NCBI RefSeq assembly: GCF_019059575.1
Contig: NW_024881564.1
Coordinates: forward strand, 1,208,481-1,272,480
Direction of reading: 5' to 3'
DNA length: 64,000 nucleotides
Origin: Amphibalanus amphitrite
Lineage: Eukaryota > Arthropoda > Thecostraca > Balanomorpha > Balanidae
Of the stretch, positions 22,325-33,303 are shown in pieces; positions within the stretch are counted from its first letter, which is position 1, and every line of letters begins with the position of its first letter. Position numbers and translations under genes: made by a program. The notes beneath the pieces were generated by a model that was not told the origin of the DNA, ran no database searches, and saw only the letters and a program-made list of their open reading frames with translations.

Positions 22325-23785
22325 TAGAAGTCGACGATAGCGGCTATTACGTAAGTTTCGTTTTTTTCCGAAAATCGAAAAGCTTTTGGGATTTTTGGCT
22401 ATTATCTAAAAAATGGGAGTCAACATCCAAAAATTTGAAAATATAGAGATAGTAGTTTAGTAGCCCTGGTAATTTTACACCTTTATGACCCAACATTTTT
22501 CTGCAAGTTAAAAAAGCTATAGGCCTAACAGCTCTTCCTGCGAAACTTTTTTTGGGTCGAAAATGGCAGAACATGACGTCACTCTGACGGCATTTGCGAC
22601 CAACCTATCAAAGCCTTTGGGGAAAAAAATTGGTCACAATGTGTAAAATTGATGCCCAAGAGGGTACTGAAAGTTTAATGACGATCGGCGCAGCGGTTCT
22701 GGACATATATCGAAAAGTCTGGGGGGAAATGCCCCCGGCCCCGGCCTAACGTTAATGACCTGAGCGGAAAAGGCGATGTTGCACATCATTTGACCCGTAC
22801 CGCCGAGTTGAGTAAATCCAGGTTACAAAGCCAACTTTGCAACTTCGCTAAAAAATGCATAAGCATTTTCCACGATAAAAGCTGCAAGCGCATGCTACCA
22901 GCCACATCAAAATTGGCCATGAGTGTGTCGAGACCTCAACAACGCCGGCCCCTCCCCCTCCCTCCTCCACACACCAGTGAACGGGTACTGATGCTTGGCC
23001 ACCAGATTTTTGTTCACTTCAGTCTGTTGCAGTTTATAATCAAATTGCCAACCAATCACCCGGAGTCTCGTCAGGCGTGGGCTGCTTCGCAGATCGGCCT
23101 CGAGATAATGTTTACGCCAACGAGGTAAGCGTAGCAGTCCGTGTGTGAAAATGGAGATACCATACAAATAGTCATTGAAAATGATCGTACGTAAATGTTA
23201 CGAAGATGGGACGCAGGCAGAGTAAGAACCAGAGCAAAACCAGAGGACTGTCACAAGGCAAACATAACCAATGGATGGGAGAAGACACACGTGACATGCA
23301 GAAGCATAAGCCAGATGCAAAAGCAGCACAGTATGTAGCATGCAAAGCAAGTGTGCCCGTGTTCCTAGCAAACTTTACAAATTTTCTAATAATAAAAAGC
23401 AGTTATTGAAACAAGAAGCAAGAAAAATTATGTTTACCAAGACCAAATGTAATGACGTTTTGGCTGTTTTGGCTGTTTTGAAATACAACTAAAATGTCCA
23501 ATTTTCAACCTATTCAAGCAAATTAATGAGCCTGTAGCACCAACTACACAAATAACATTTAAGATCCAAAATATATTTCCATTAGACAATTTATCGATCG
23601 AATAATAATAATAAAAAAACCGTTGCGCCTCAAATCACGAGAGAACACGAACCAGATTAAGTTTCTCATTGCGAAAGATACTAGTCTAACAAGCAGCAAG
23701 TGCAGACGAACAGGACTCGCAGGCCTGCGATCGCACCCGGCCCGCAGATGTGAGCCGGGGGGCGGCTGGGTAACAGGCCGGACAA
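22325..23785. other. Repeat remnant and cyclophilin 3' flank
   Basis: 22640-22800 resembles the right part of the 27949-28860 element (a GGGTACTGAAAGTTT block followed by a GATCGGC motif). The rest, up to the cyclophilin stop at 23786, is AT-rich without a recognisable gene and presumably includes the cyclophilin 3' UTR. No TTTATT (AATAAA on the minus strand) was found close to the stop. Confidence 0.4.
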
Positions 23786-26356
23786 TTACTTTTGGACGAG
23801 CCCGGAGTCCGAGATGAGCACCTCTTCAATGGGCCGGTTGTTCCGACCCGACGTCGGGAGGTTCTCGATCTGCTGGACGACCTTCATGCCTTTGGTAACC
23901 TGTGGACCAAGTGTGTCCGGTCACCAAGAGTTTTAGCTTTTTTCTGTTGGTGTCTTGGGTCAAATTCCTTGCACGCTGAGCCACTTTAAACAAAAATCCA
24001 AACGAAACGCGAACAATAAGCGACGTGCACACGACACGATGCACACCACCGAAACGTCATAAATTGTCGCTTTTAAATTAAGTTACAGCTCAACAAAGCA
24101 TTTTATCTCAGTGCAGCTAAAATATTATCAAACCACCCCGTCCGTATAGCCAAGCGGGGCGGCGAGGCGATCCCACATAACCTACCTTTCCAAAGACGAC
24201 GTGCTTGCCGTCGAGCCAGGGCGTCGGCACCGTAGTGATGAAAAACTGGCTGCCGTTAGTGTCCGGGCCCGAGTTGGCCATGGAGAGGAAGCCAGGCGCC
24301 GTGTGCTTCAGCGAGAAGTTCTCGTCGGCGAACGACCTGCTGCCGAAGCTGCTGAAGCCGCCGGTGCCGTCCTTGTTGGTGAAGTCACCGCCTGAGGGAC
24401 ACGCGAGCAGGACCGATACAATAACGATGGACGGATGGAAAACTGGCGGGCATATTCACCGGAAAATAACTCAATCTAGTTCCAACTAGAAATGACTGAC
24501 CACAAAGAACTGGTGGTATCGAAAGCTTCAAAAAATAACATTACAAAACCATATGTTGTCTAAATTGAACAGCACGGAGGAAAAGAAGCAGTGGAAAACT
24601 ATACAACGGTCAACGTCATCTTATGTGCATACATATATCGCCAGTCACCGGTCATTTAAAGGGACCCTCCCACCTTCAAAAAAGTTTATGAATTGGCATG
24701 AAAGTGATGTCGCTCGGTTCAGAAAGAGCGAAAACGAATATCTACCAAATTTCACCGAAAAATATTCACCGGTTTTCAAGATATTAGACTTTTACTTTTG
24801 TTTACTTTTTTGGGATCTCCGCTGTTTCTAGCGACTTTGGGCCTGTTCCAGCGCCTCCAGAAGAAATTCTTGACTGGAGGCTCTACCAGAGGTTTTACTG
24901 GAGGCGCTGGAACGCAATCTGGAGATTTCTGGAGATTGGCGTCATAGATACCAAAAGAATGACAATTGTTCTCTCTTGAAACGCAAAATTTGTTTTCAAT
25001 TTAAGTTAAAAAGATAAATAAAATTATAGCAATGTAATTTTCTTTACATTCAAGTTGTAAAATAATCAGTCAAATGTCTTTTGTTTACATTCGTGATTGT
25101 CACATGTGCACCATAATTGTAGACCAGAGCCTCCAGAGAAATTTGGACCTCTCAACTCTCTGGAGGCTACTGGAGGTTTCTGGAGCTTTGGCGAGAGCTT
25201 TCTGGAGGTTTCTGGAGGCGCTGGAACGCTCTCTGGAGGATTCTAGAGCTTTCTGGAGCTTTCTGGAGGTTTCTGGAGGCGCTGGAACAGGCCCTTTATT
25301 TTAGAAGTGCGGCGTTTGCGGCAGATGTTGCCGCAAATAGCATATACCACCGCGTGCTACAAAACGTTTTAGTCAAACATTTAAAAATCGTTAGATATCT
25401 GCGCTGACGTCACACATTCAGAGGGGTATTCCTAAGCATTAGCCCCTCTGAATCAAAATGCTGCAATTTTGAAATTCAATATTTCCGATTTAAGGCATTT
25501 CTCGATGTTGTGAGTGCCGAAACCGGTAATTGTGAGCCAGGGACCCCATTTTGGCTATCTCAACTCAAATCTAATGTTAAGGTGGGAGGGTCCCTTTAAT
25601 ACGTGCGGCTATCCACAGTTCACAGTTACACACCCTATCAGTGTCGCAAACATTGCACTCACCCTGAATCATGAAGTCCTTGATCACGCGATGGAATGGA
25701 CTGCCCCGGTAGCTCCCCGAAACGCCATTCAGAGTGGCGCCAGTGGTAGCCAGCGTCTTAAAGTTGCCCGCTGTTTTTGGCACTGCATTACCAAACAAGC
25801 CGATCTCGATGCGGCCAGCCGGGCGACCGCCGATGGTTATATCAAAATACACAGTATCTGTGATGTCCGGGTTCTGGGCATCGATTTCCTGCAATCACAA
25901 AATCAGGTTATCTGCATATGCTGGCAGGAAGCCCACTTATCTTTCTCTACAGTTAACAGATTAGTGGGATCATAGACCTCTGTATACCGAGGGCTGCAGA
26001 GGTCTATGGTGGGATTAAAAAAAAATGAAAGGTACCTAGATGCAATGCCTAAAATTAAAAGTGCATCTTTCAGATATTTCAACACATGGTTTCATCATGT
26101 ACTTTCAAAATAAGGGATGGTAAACATCAATACATCAATAACAGAATAATGCAATGCATCTTTGTCATACAGACAATGCAGATAAATGTCAGCTAATGAT
26201 CTAAGGAGGTAAAACGATAAGTATTAAAGCAAACGGTATGACTTCACAATTTCAAAGCACTTAAAGCATGATTTAGCACTGGATGACTGGTATATAGGCT
26301 AGATGACTCACCATGCAAAAAGCCAAAAACAGCACTAGCAGATAGTAGAGCTTCAT
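23786..26356 (-). CDS. Secretory-pathway cyclophilin (peptidyl-prolyl cis-trans isomerase, PPIB-like)
   Basis: Catalyses cis-trans isomerisation of X-Pro bonds, here in the ER or outside the cell. Four minus-strand exons, all phases agreeing: 26356-26312, 25888-25663, 24391-24186 and 23899-23786, giving 196 aa. Residues 1-15 ([15 protein letters not shown]) are a classic signal peptide encoded by their own exon. The cyclophilin fold follows from VYFDITIGG. Catalytic and ligand-binding residues are present: [15 protein letters not shown] with the essential Arg, [17 protein letters not shown], and [14 protein letters not shown] with the cyclosporin-binding Trp and the His. The C-terminus (LVQK) lacks a KDEL-type retention signal and a membrane anchor, so secretion is likely. 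The third intron (from the N-terminus, the second one) contains a nested transposon pair. The closest named relatives are the PPIB/PPIC class; orthology is not resolved. Confidence 0.95.
24660..25595. mobile_element. TTAA-flanked MITE, copy 2, split by a nested element
   Basis: Same ends as the 6896-7362 copy, with TTAA at 24656-24659 and 25596-25599. A 456-bp element at 24839-25294 interrupts it; without that insert and its 3-bp duplication it is 477 bp, matching the 478-bp copy 3. Located in a cyclophilin intron. Confidence 0.9.
24839..25294. mobile_element. Nested MITE with GGGCCTGTTCCAGCGCC ends
   Basis: 456 bp, inverted ends GGGCCTGTTCCAGCGCCTCC (about 23 bp), target duplication TTT (24836-24838 and 25295-25297). 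The uninterrupted site GACTTTATTTTAG in copy 3 (near 32117) is the empty site. The interior is tiled with CTGGAGG/CTCCAG words. A 3-bp duplication and GGGCC-type ends suggest a PIF/Harbinger-like MITE; that class is an inference. Confidence 0.87.
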
Positions 26357-26692
26357 GATTTTCAAGTGTGATGCCTGTTGATAAATGATACATATTAAAA
26401 CATTATACAAGCAGAGGCAAACATTGATGTGGAGGAATGAGAATGATAATTCAAAGCATTAGCAGCCATGAATGCAATATTGATGCCAACTCTTAAACAG
26501 AACATGTAATTTTATATTCTGCTTTACACTAAAGGAAATAAAGGAAAATGAAGATGCATTGTCATCTTGGGCAGTGGGCACAATAAAAGCTTGTAAATAA
26601 AAGGGAAATCACAATAGACACACTAACAAAGACATATACCCTATTAGCTGTTAGCTATACATCCTATTAGCTATTATTAGCTATTAGACATA
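26357..26692. other. Cyclophilin 5' flank
   Basis: AT-rich region just upstream of the cyclophilin start codon, presumably leader and promoter. There is a short run of TATTAGCT repeats near 26640-26690. No other feature seen. Confidence 0.35.
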
Positions 26693-27653
26693 GGGGAGAG
26701 CGGGGAGAGTTGTATCATGTCCAAGTTGTATCAGGGCGAATTGTGCCAAACTTATCCAATAGATAGCGCTCGTGACACGACCAGCCGACGAGGTTTTCCG
26801 GGCGCCATCTTTCCCTGTTCTGTCGTGTGGCTGGGTGGACGCGTCTCGAGGTGAGAGCCGATTTTATGTTTTTTTAATGTCATTCTAAAAAAATGAGTTG
26901 CAAGAAAATGTGTGTTTTGGGCATTTAGATGTGCACGAATTTGAAAGATCTCCGTAGCGGTGGTGAGGGTAGGTTCTAAGGCTGCGTGAGTGAAAATGGA
27001 TTTCTCCAGCTGTCCGCTGTTTTTGAGCACGAGGATGTTTTTTCCAAGATGGCGGCGAGGTACATGTTGTATCAGAGCCGGGTGGGGTATGTTGTAACAT
27101 GTATGTATGTATGGGTATGTTGCTTTTGATCGCGAAAGCTAAGCCCTGTATCGCGTTTGTAGGTAGCTAGTCAATACTCGTTCCATTTCGGCACAATGTG
27201 TTGGCTTCTTTGCTCTTAACGGGCCACTTTTGCATCTAGTCTGTTGATGTTTCGTTCGTTTCGATGTTTCGTTCGGATTGCATTGACCTAAGATTGGTCT
27301 AATAAAAGTGAAGCCTTTGAGCATATACATTGTATTAACCATGCCTTTAATGTTGTTGTTATGTTCAAAACCAGAAGCAAGCACACTCCCTGAAACGTGA
27401 AATACCTAGTGATACAAATTACCCCACCATGTGATACAACTCACCCAAGCCATGGGGCAACTTGTATCAAAAACATTGTTCTATTCGGCAGACCGTAGAA
27501 GAAAAACTGGTAGAGGTAGCGGAAAAGTTACTTTGCACTAAAAAGCAGAAGAATCAAGGAAGGAGATAGTATGGAAATAATGAGTTTATCACGGATAGTT
27601 ATGAGGTTATGGGTCTCGGAGTAAAAACTGATACAACCCACCCCACTCTCCCC
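26693..27653. mobile_element. TA-flanked inverted-repeat element, 961 bp
   Basis: Ends GGGGAGAGCGGGGAGAGTTG and, inverted, CCCACCCCACTCTCCCC, continuing into TTGTATCA/TGATACAA, with TA on both sides. GTTGTATCA and GATACAA words recur inside. No coding capacity. A non-autonomous DNA transposon. Confidence 0.82.
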
Positions 27654-27948
27654 TACACCCTATTATTTTAACCTACCTGTTTATGTAAATGCAAAACAAT
27701 CTAATTATTTAGACAGTCAGCTGATGCTGACCTCTCCAAAAATTGAATTGTAAAACAACCTACTAGCAAATGGCATGGTCACAAACTTATATGCTGTAAT
27801 TATGCGCAAGATGGTCAAATCAAACTAGTGTAAGGCCTAACAGTGACTAGTGAGGAAGATGATCATGAGACCCAAGGCAAATAGGTCTTGGTCTTGTTCC
27901 ATACTTCTGGGAGTTGTAACTGAGGAGTGGGGAATATAATAACTATGA
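27654..27948. other. No feature recognised
   Basis: AT-rich spacer between two transposons. Confidence 0.3.
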
Positions 27949-28860
27949 TTAACCCTCGCATGTGTGCGGCGTTTGCCAGCTTCTAATGTGAAGGGGGGGG
28001 TCGGTTGGACCCCCCTGCCGTTTGGCCCCTGATCGAGCTAGAGCTTAGCGAAAAAAAACGAGCGTGTTGCCCGTGACGAGAGGAAGCCGATGATACCCAA
28101 TTTTAAGGTCCTAGGTCATTGGTTGACCTTCCAGGTCAGGTCAATGACCCAAAGTCGGGAAAATCGGGACCAATTAGAAAGTCGTAAAGTGTGGCTGCTA
28201 AGGGGTTTTTAGGGGTGCTGATCACGAATATCGTGTTAGTTTTGATCACAGATGATGTCTTTAAGCATTTAGACCAGGTCGGGTCAGGTCAGGTCAGGTC
28301 AGGTCAGGTCAACCAGTACCTAGGGGTTGTGACGGGTATTCGTAGTAGGTACGTGTCAACCGCCTCTGACAGCTTCGTAACATGTTACGAAGGCACCAAA
28401 ACTACTTCGTAAATGTTCAAATGGTTGCTAAATTCGAATTCAGCTCCAAAAACTAGCCTAGAAACATGTAAAACTCGAAAAAGTGAACCGAGGTCACCCG
28501 AGGTCTCCAAAGGTCAATGACCTGACCTGAACTTCAGGTGACTTTGACACCCACCCTTATGCATGGGAGCAACATCAAATCACATGTTTGAACGTTTGAA
28601 ACCACGAAAAACTTACAAACGCGCGGCTAATGCGAGCCGACATACGCGGAATCGCGATTCCGGCCAAACATGGTCTCGGAAAAGAGGTCACAGGTCAAAG
28701 GTCTTTCGGGTCAGGGTCATGAAATTTTCAGGGTAGGTGTAAAATTGATCAATGCGAGGGTACTGAAAGTTTCGTCGCGATCGGCCGCTTTTTACGCGAG
28801 TTATTCGCGAAAAACCATGGGGGGTCCATCCGACCCCCCCCCTACACATGCGACGGTTAA
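27949..28860. mobile_element. piggyBac-like non-autonomous element, AGGTCA-rich (forward copy)
   Basis: 912 bp bounded by TTAA (27949-27952, 28857-28860), with termini CCCTCGCATGTGTG and, inverted, CCGTCGCATGTGTAGGGG. TTAA plus a CCC start is the piggyBac signature. The interior is non-coding: a run of at least five AGGTC units near 28276-28310, several TGACC blocks and a perfect 20-bp palindrome at 28373-28392. An inverted, closely similar copy lies 180 bp away at 29040-29945. Confidence 0.82.
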
Positions 28861-29039
28861 AGATGCCTACTAAACAAAGGATACTCATTACTCTCAGATG
28901 TGATTGAAGCATATTAGGTAGATTTTGAAAGAACTGGGAAGGTCACCTTAAGGAAATAGGTGAGAACAGGTCCTAGAGGATGTTGTGCCTCTTGTCCTGA
29001 TAACATGAAGATGAAGAACTTTGAACAAAGCCTGATGTC

Positions 29040-29945
29040 TTAACCCTCGCCCGTATAGGGGGGGGGGGGGGTCGAACGGACCCCCCCCCCATGGTTTTTC
29101 GCGAATAACTCGCGTAAAAAGCGGCCGAATGCCGATCGCGACGAAACTTTCAGTACCCTCGCGTTAATCAATTTTACACCTACCCTGAAAATGTCATGAC
29201 CCTGACCCCAATGACCTTTGACCTGTGACCTACTTTTCGAGACCATGTTTGGCCGGAATCGCGATTCGGCGTATGTCGGGTCGCATTAGCCGCGCGTTTG
29301 CAGTCTTTTTGTGGTTTCAAACGTTCAAACAGGTGATATGATGTTGCCCCCATGCATTAGGGTGGGTGTCAAGGTCACCTGAAGGTCAGGTCAGGTCATT
29401 GACCTTTGATGACCTCGGTTCACTTTTTCGAGTTTTACATGTTTCTAGGCCAGTTTTTGGAGCTGAATTCGAATTTAGCAACCATATGAACATTTACGAA
29501 GTAGTTTTGGTGCCTTCGTAACATGTTACGAAGCTGTCAGAGGCGGTTGACACCTACTAGGAATACCCGGCAGGACCCCTACTGGTTGACCTGACCTGAC
29601 CTGACCCGACCTGGACTAAATGCATGAAGACATCATCTGTGATCAAAACTAACATGATATTCGTGATCAGCGCCCCGAAAAACCCCATAGCAGCCACACT
29701 TTACGACGTTCTAACAGTTCCCGATTTTCCGACTTTTGGGTCATTGACCTGACCTGCAAGGTCAACCAATGACCTAAGACCTTAAAATTAGGTATCATCG
29801 GCTTCCTCTCGTCACGGGCAACACGCTCGTTTTTTCCGCGAAGCTCTAGCTCGATCAGGGGCGAAACGGCAAGGGGGGGGTCCAACGGACCCCCCCCCCC
29901 TTATACGTTCGCGGCTGGAAAAACACCAATACGGGCGAGGGTTAA
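29040..29945. mobile_element. piggyBac-like non-autonomous element, AGGTCA-rich (inverted copy)
   Basis: 906 bp bounded by TTAA (29040-29043, 29942-29945). Inverted ends CCCTCGCCCGTAT match for 13 bp. It aligns along its length with the reverse complement of 27949-28860, including the AGGTCA clusters and the 20-bp palindrome (29514-29533). G-runs and C-runs of 10-13 bases stand at both ends. Confidence 0.85.
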
Positions 29946-31943
29946 TTGAGAAGATGTATGAGTGTATGACACAGCCCAAGGGAACAGTCATACACTGAAG
30001 AGCACTTAGTCTGACAGGCAAGCACAAACTGATGACTGTGTAGTGTGTGGAAGCCCCATGGGATAACAGTAAATAGGGCAACATTGAAATGGCCTACTGT
30101 CTTCTGTGTTCTCTGGAAAATGATCCAGGTAGCCAGCTGAGATCTCCTCTGGTATTTTTCTTTCCCATTCATAATTGTAGAAACCCACCTGGCACCTGGG
30201 TGATGGGTTCTGTTTTGCTATGTGAGATGATAACTGAACAGGTAAGTTATGACATGCAAGACAGCCACTAACTGTGGCAGCCATATACAGTGTGTCAGCT
30301 AACTATATTCTCCATGCAAACACAAGCAAAACTGCCAAGTTTGCTTACCATTCCATGGAAATCTAGCCACTAACACAGGTTATATGGTAGCAGTAGGTGG
30401 CAGCGCAGCTCACAATGATACCAGAGACAGGGTCATGAAGGTTGAGGTAGCACCACCCAAAGACAGCTTAACAACAGCTTGAACTAGCACTTGACCATAC
30501 AAAATCGGTTAAAAACATTGTTACACACTGCCTCTAAACAGAGCTAAGCTTCATCCACAAGCTAACAATTTGATAGATGATTAGAAGACCAAACTAGACT
30601 AGGTACCTGTGATCATCCAGGAAATTACTTGTTTGTCCTATTTTTCATCAGGGTTTCCTTCAACTCAGTTTACAGACTAAATTCAGCCAAAGGAAATATA
30701 ATAGGTGGGCTACACCACGGGTGATGCACGTTCACGTCACTTAGTCCAGGATGTAGACAGCACTGATGTCACCAGGATCAAAACCAATGACATCAGTGCT
30801 GGACCTATGGCGAAGCAAAGTAGTGACACCCCCTGCTACCATGTGAATCCAGAGGGGTGTTCACGGGCACCGCACACTGCTGCGTGCGGTGTGTGCGGTG
30901 CGTCCAGCAGGCGTAGGGGTAGGGGATGGGTAGGCGGTTCTGACGTCACAGCTGCGTGCAGTGGACGGTCAGCTGTGGCCTGTCCCGACCGGCCACAGCG
31001 ATCACTGTGTGCGGTGACAGAATGAGAAGGCTGACGTAGGAACGAAGTGGGCGGAGCTTCGAGGCTGACAGGGCCAGTGAACAGCCCTCAGGTTAAGTTA
31101 TTAATTTTCATTTTTAACTGTCAATTGTATTGAAAAAGTATATAAAGCAGCAAAAACACAAAACTGCAGGGCTTGGGCTACCGGCGCTCGCCGCTCACCA
31201 GAAGGCATGCGCTCACAGTCAAACACTAGACGTTCAAGTTCACAGAAAGTCTGGCATACCACAGAAATCGATATCTATGCATATACACTGTTCCCAATTC
31301 CCATATCCAGTGACCGACCTGACACAGACGGTCCTTCCAGCAGCACCTTCCCCGCTCCCCGAGAACCAACAAATGAGCAAGTCACCGAGTGTGAATTTGG
31401 CGGCCGCCGGCCAGCCGTTTAGTGCAATTTTGACGCTGTTGCGGCGTCAGCCTGTTCAATGCAAAGTGGGCATAGCATGTTTTGTAGTCCCACCGTTCAC
31501 GAATTTCACGAAATTTATGTATTTCTAAAAAAAAATATGCAAATGATGTCGGCATTCTAAGTTAATCTTTTAACTTAAATTCTCATCTGCTCTACAAATT
31601 TTGGTAAGAATAAATTTTGATTGTGCTGGACTGGCCAAGAGTCGGCGTTTTATAGAAAACGATATTTTGAAAATTGAAAAAGTATTGGATGATACAGGGT
31701 ACAAACTTCCCAGAGACCTTTTCTTGAATATGATCTTGGATTTTTTTTAAAATTACCTTTTTTTTTGCTTTGGCCAATCGTCCTAAAATCGTCCCTTTTC
31801 TGATTCATGCCCCTCTCCAAAAGCAGCTGTTTGACCGAAGCATCAAACGCTATTGAACACGATCGAAGAAATCACAAAAAAAGCTCGGGGGGTGAGGAGG
31901 ATTAGGAAAAAAATAAATAAACAACGTGGTCAAAGTAAATTAA
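29946..31943. other. No gene recognised; one strong hairpin
   Basis: Two kilobases without a family-recognisable ORF. A perfect 14-bp inverted repeat (CAGCACTGATGTCA) at 30758-30771 and 30788-30801 has a 16-nt loop. A second GC-rich inverted cluster (GCACCGCACAC/GTGTGCGGTGC) lies near 30868-30901. The ORFs here look random. Confidence 0.4.
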
Positions 31944-32421
31944 AGGGACCCTCCCACCTTCAAAAAAGTTTATGAATTGGAATGAAAGTGATGTCGCTCG
32001 GTTCAGAAAGAGCGAAAACGAATATCTACCAAATTTCACCGAAAAATATTCACCGGTTTTCAAGATATTGGACTTTTACTTTTGTTTACTTTTTTGGGAT
32101 CTCCACTGTTTCTAGCGACTTTATTTTAGAAGTTCGGCGTTTGCGGCAGATGTTGCGCGCAAATAGCATTTACCACCGCGTGCTACAAAACGTTTTAGTC
32201 AAACATTTAAAAATCGTTAGATATTTGCGCTGACGTCACACATTCACAGGGGTATACCTAAGCATTAGCCCCTCTGAATCAAAATGCTGCAATTTTGAAA
32301 TTCAATATTTCCGATTTAAGGCATTTCTCGATGTTGTGAGTGCCGAAACCGGTAATTGTGAGCCAGGGACCCCATTTTGGCTATCTCAACTCAAATGTAA
32401 TGTTAAGGTGGGAGTGTCCCT
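31944..32421. mobile_element. TTAA-flanked MITE, copy 3 (uninterrupted)
   Basis: 478 bp with AGGGACCCTCCCACCTT ends and TTAA at 31940-31943 and 32422-32425. It is closely similar to copy 2 outside the nested insert and preserves the empty target site of that insert. Confidence 0.9.
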
Positions 32422-33303
32422 TTAAGTTGGCCAAAGAAATATATATATATACCGTGGTAAATTGTAAGGTACCTATAAGAAAATCAGATAATTTGGCGGC
32501 CAACTCACGCCAATGATTATCTTATGATCTATTTAACCTGAGGCAAGTTCAACTTGAACTGGTTGAAGTTGAAGTCTACCAACAGAAAAAGCGTGTTTTC
32601 ACGATTTTTGCTTTCACTTCACACCACAGCGTAAGCCCGCTTGTGCTACGTCTGCCTAACCAATACCGACGATTGTCACTACAACCTTCAGCAACCCAAA
32701 TCCCCAGACAGAGTGCATACCCTTTCCTCAAAGCATCCCATCCCCACGGCCCCCATCCAAACTAGACCGACAGGTACCTGCGACGCAACATAGAATCCCT
32801 ACTCCCTAGTGCATGAGGTCAAGGTCAAGGTGCAGTGGACCAGGAACCAATTACTGGGCCACCCGATCATGCAGGTAATCGCCAGTGGCAGGGCGGGCAG
32901 GGCCCAGTCGGACTTGGCCCCTCACCCTGGTGCCACATGGCCTTGGCATGTAGACCACACTGCTGGTGCTGCAGACCATGCAGTTGCTGGCACTGTCGAT
33001 AGCAATGGTATTTTCAGCTGGCCTGTGTTGAAGGTGGCATGTGCTTTTCATTGAAGTGCCTATAAGACAGGTTCAAAAAGTCAAACTAAAAATACCTTGC
33101 TCTTTTGGTTCAAATTGAAATGTGTGCAGACAATGAAATATAAAAATCAGGAAAGTTTGGCCTGGTGATTTTACCTTTGATGACCTTCAGTGACCTCAGC
33201 ATTCATGATTCACTGGAGAGAAAAATGGCCCATACCTATACTTCAGAATTGGCTTATATAGAGCTATATATTGTGATTCCAGTAGTGTATACTTTATTCA
33301 GTG
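32422..33303. other. No gene recognised; short dispersed repeat
   Basis: Positions 32627-32672 (GTAAGCCCGCTTGTGCTACG and following) match 58602-58645 with few differences, so both are fragments of a dispersed repeat. ORFs of 66-81 codons near 32809-33054 have no recognisable motif. Confidence 0.4.

Noticed and set aside
27949..29945. AGGTCA clusters as genuine hormone response elements
   Set aside because: Position inside repeated transposons explains them without regulatory function; kept only as a hypothesis in the findings.
32809..33054. 81-aa plus and 66-aa minus ORFs
   Set aside because: Mutually overlapping, without motifs or splice support.
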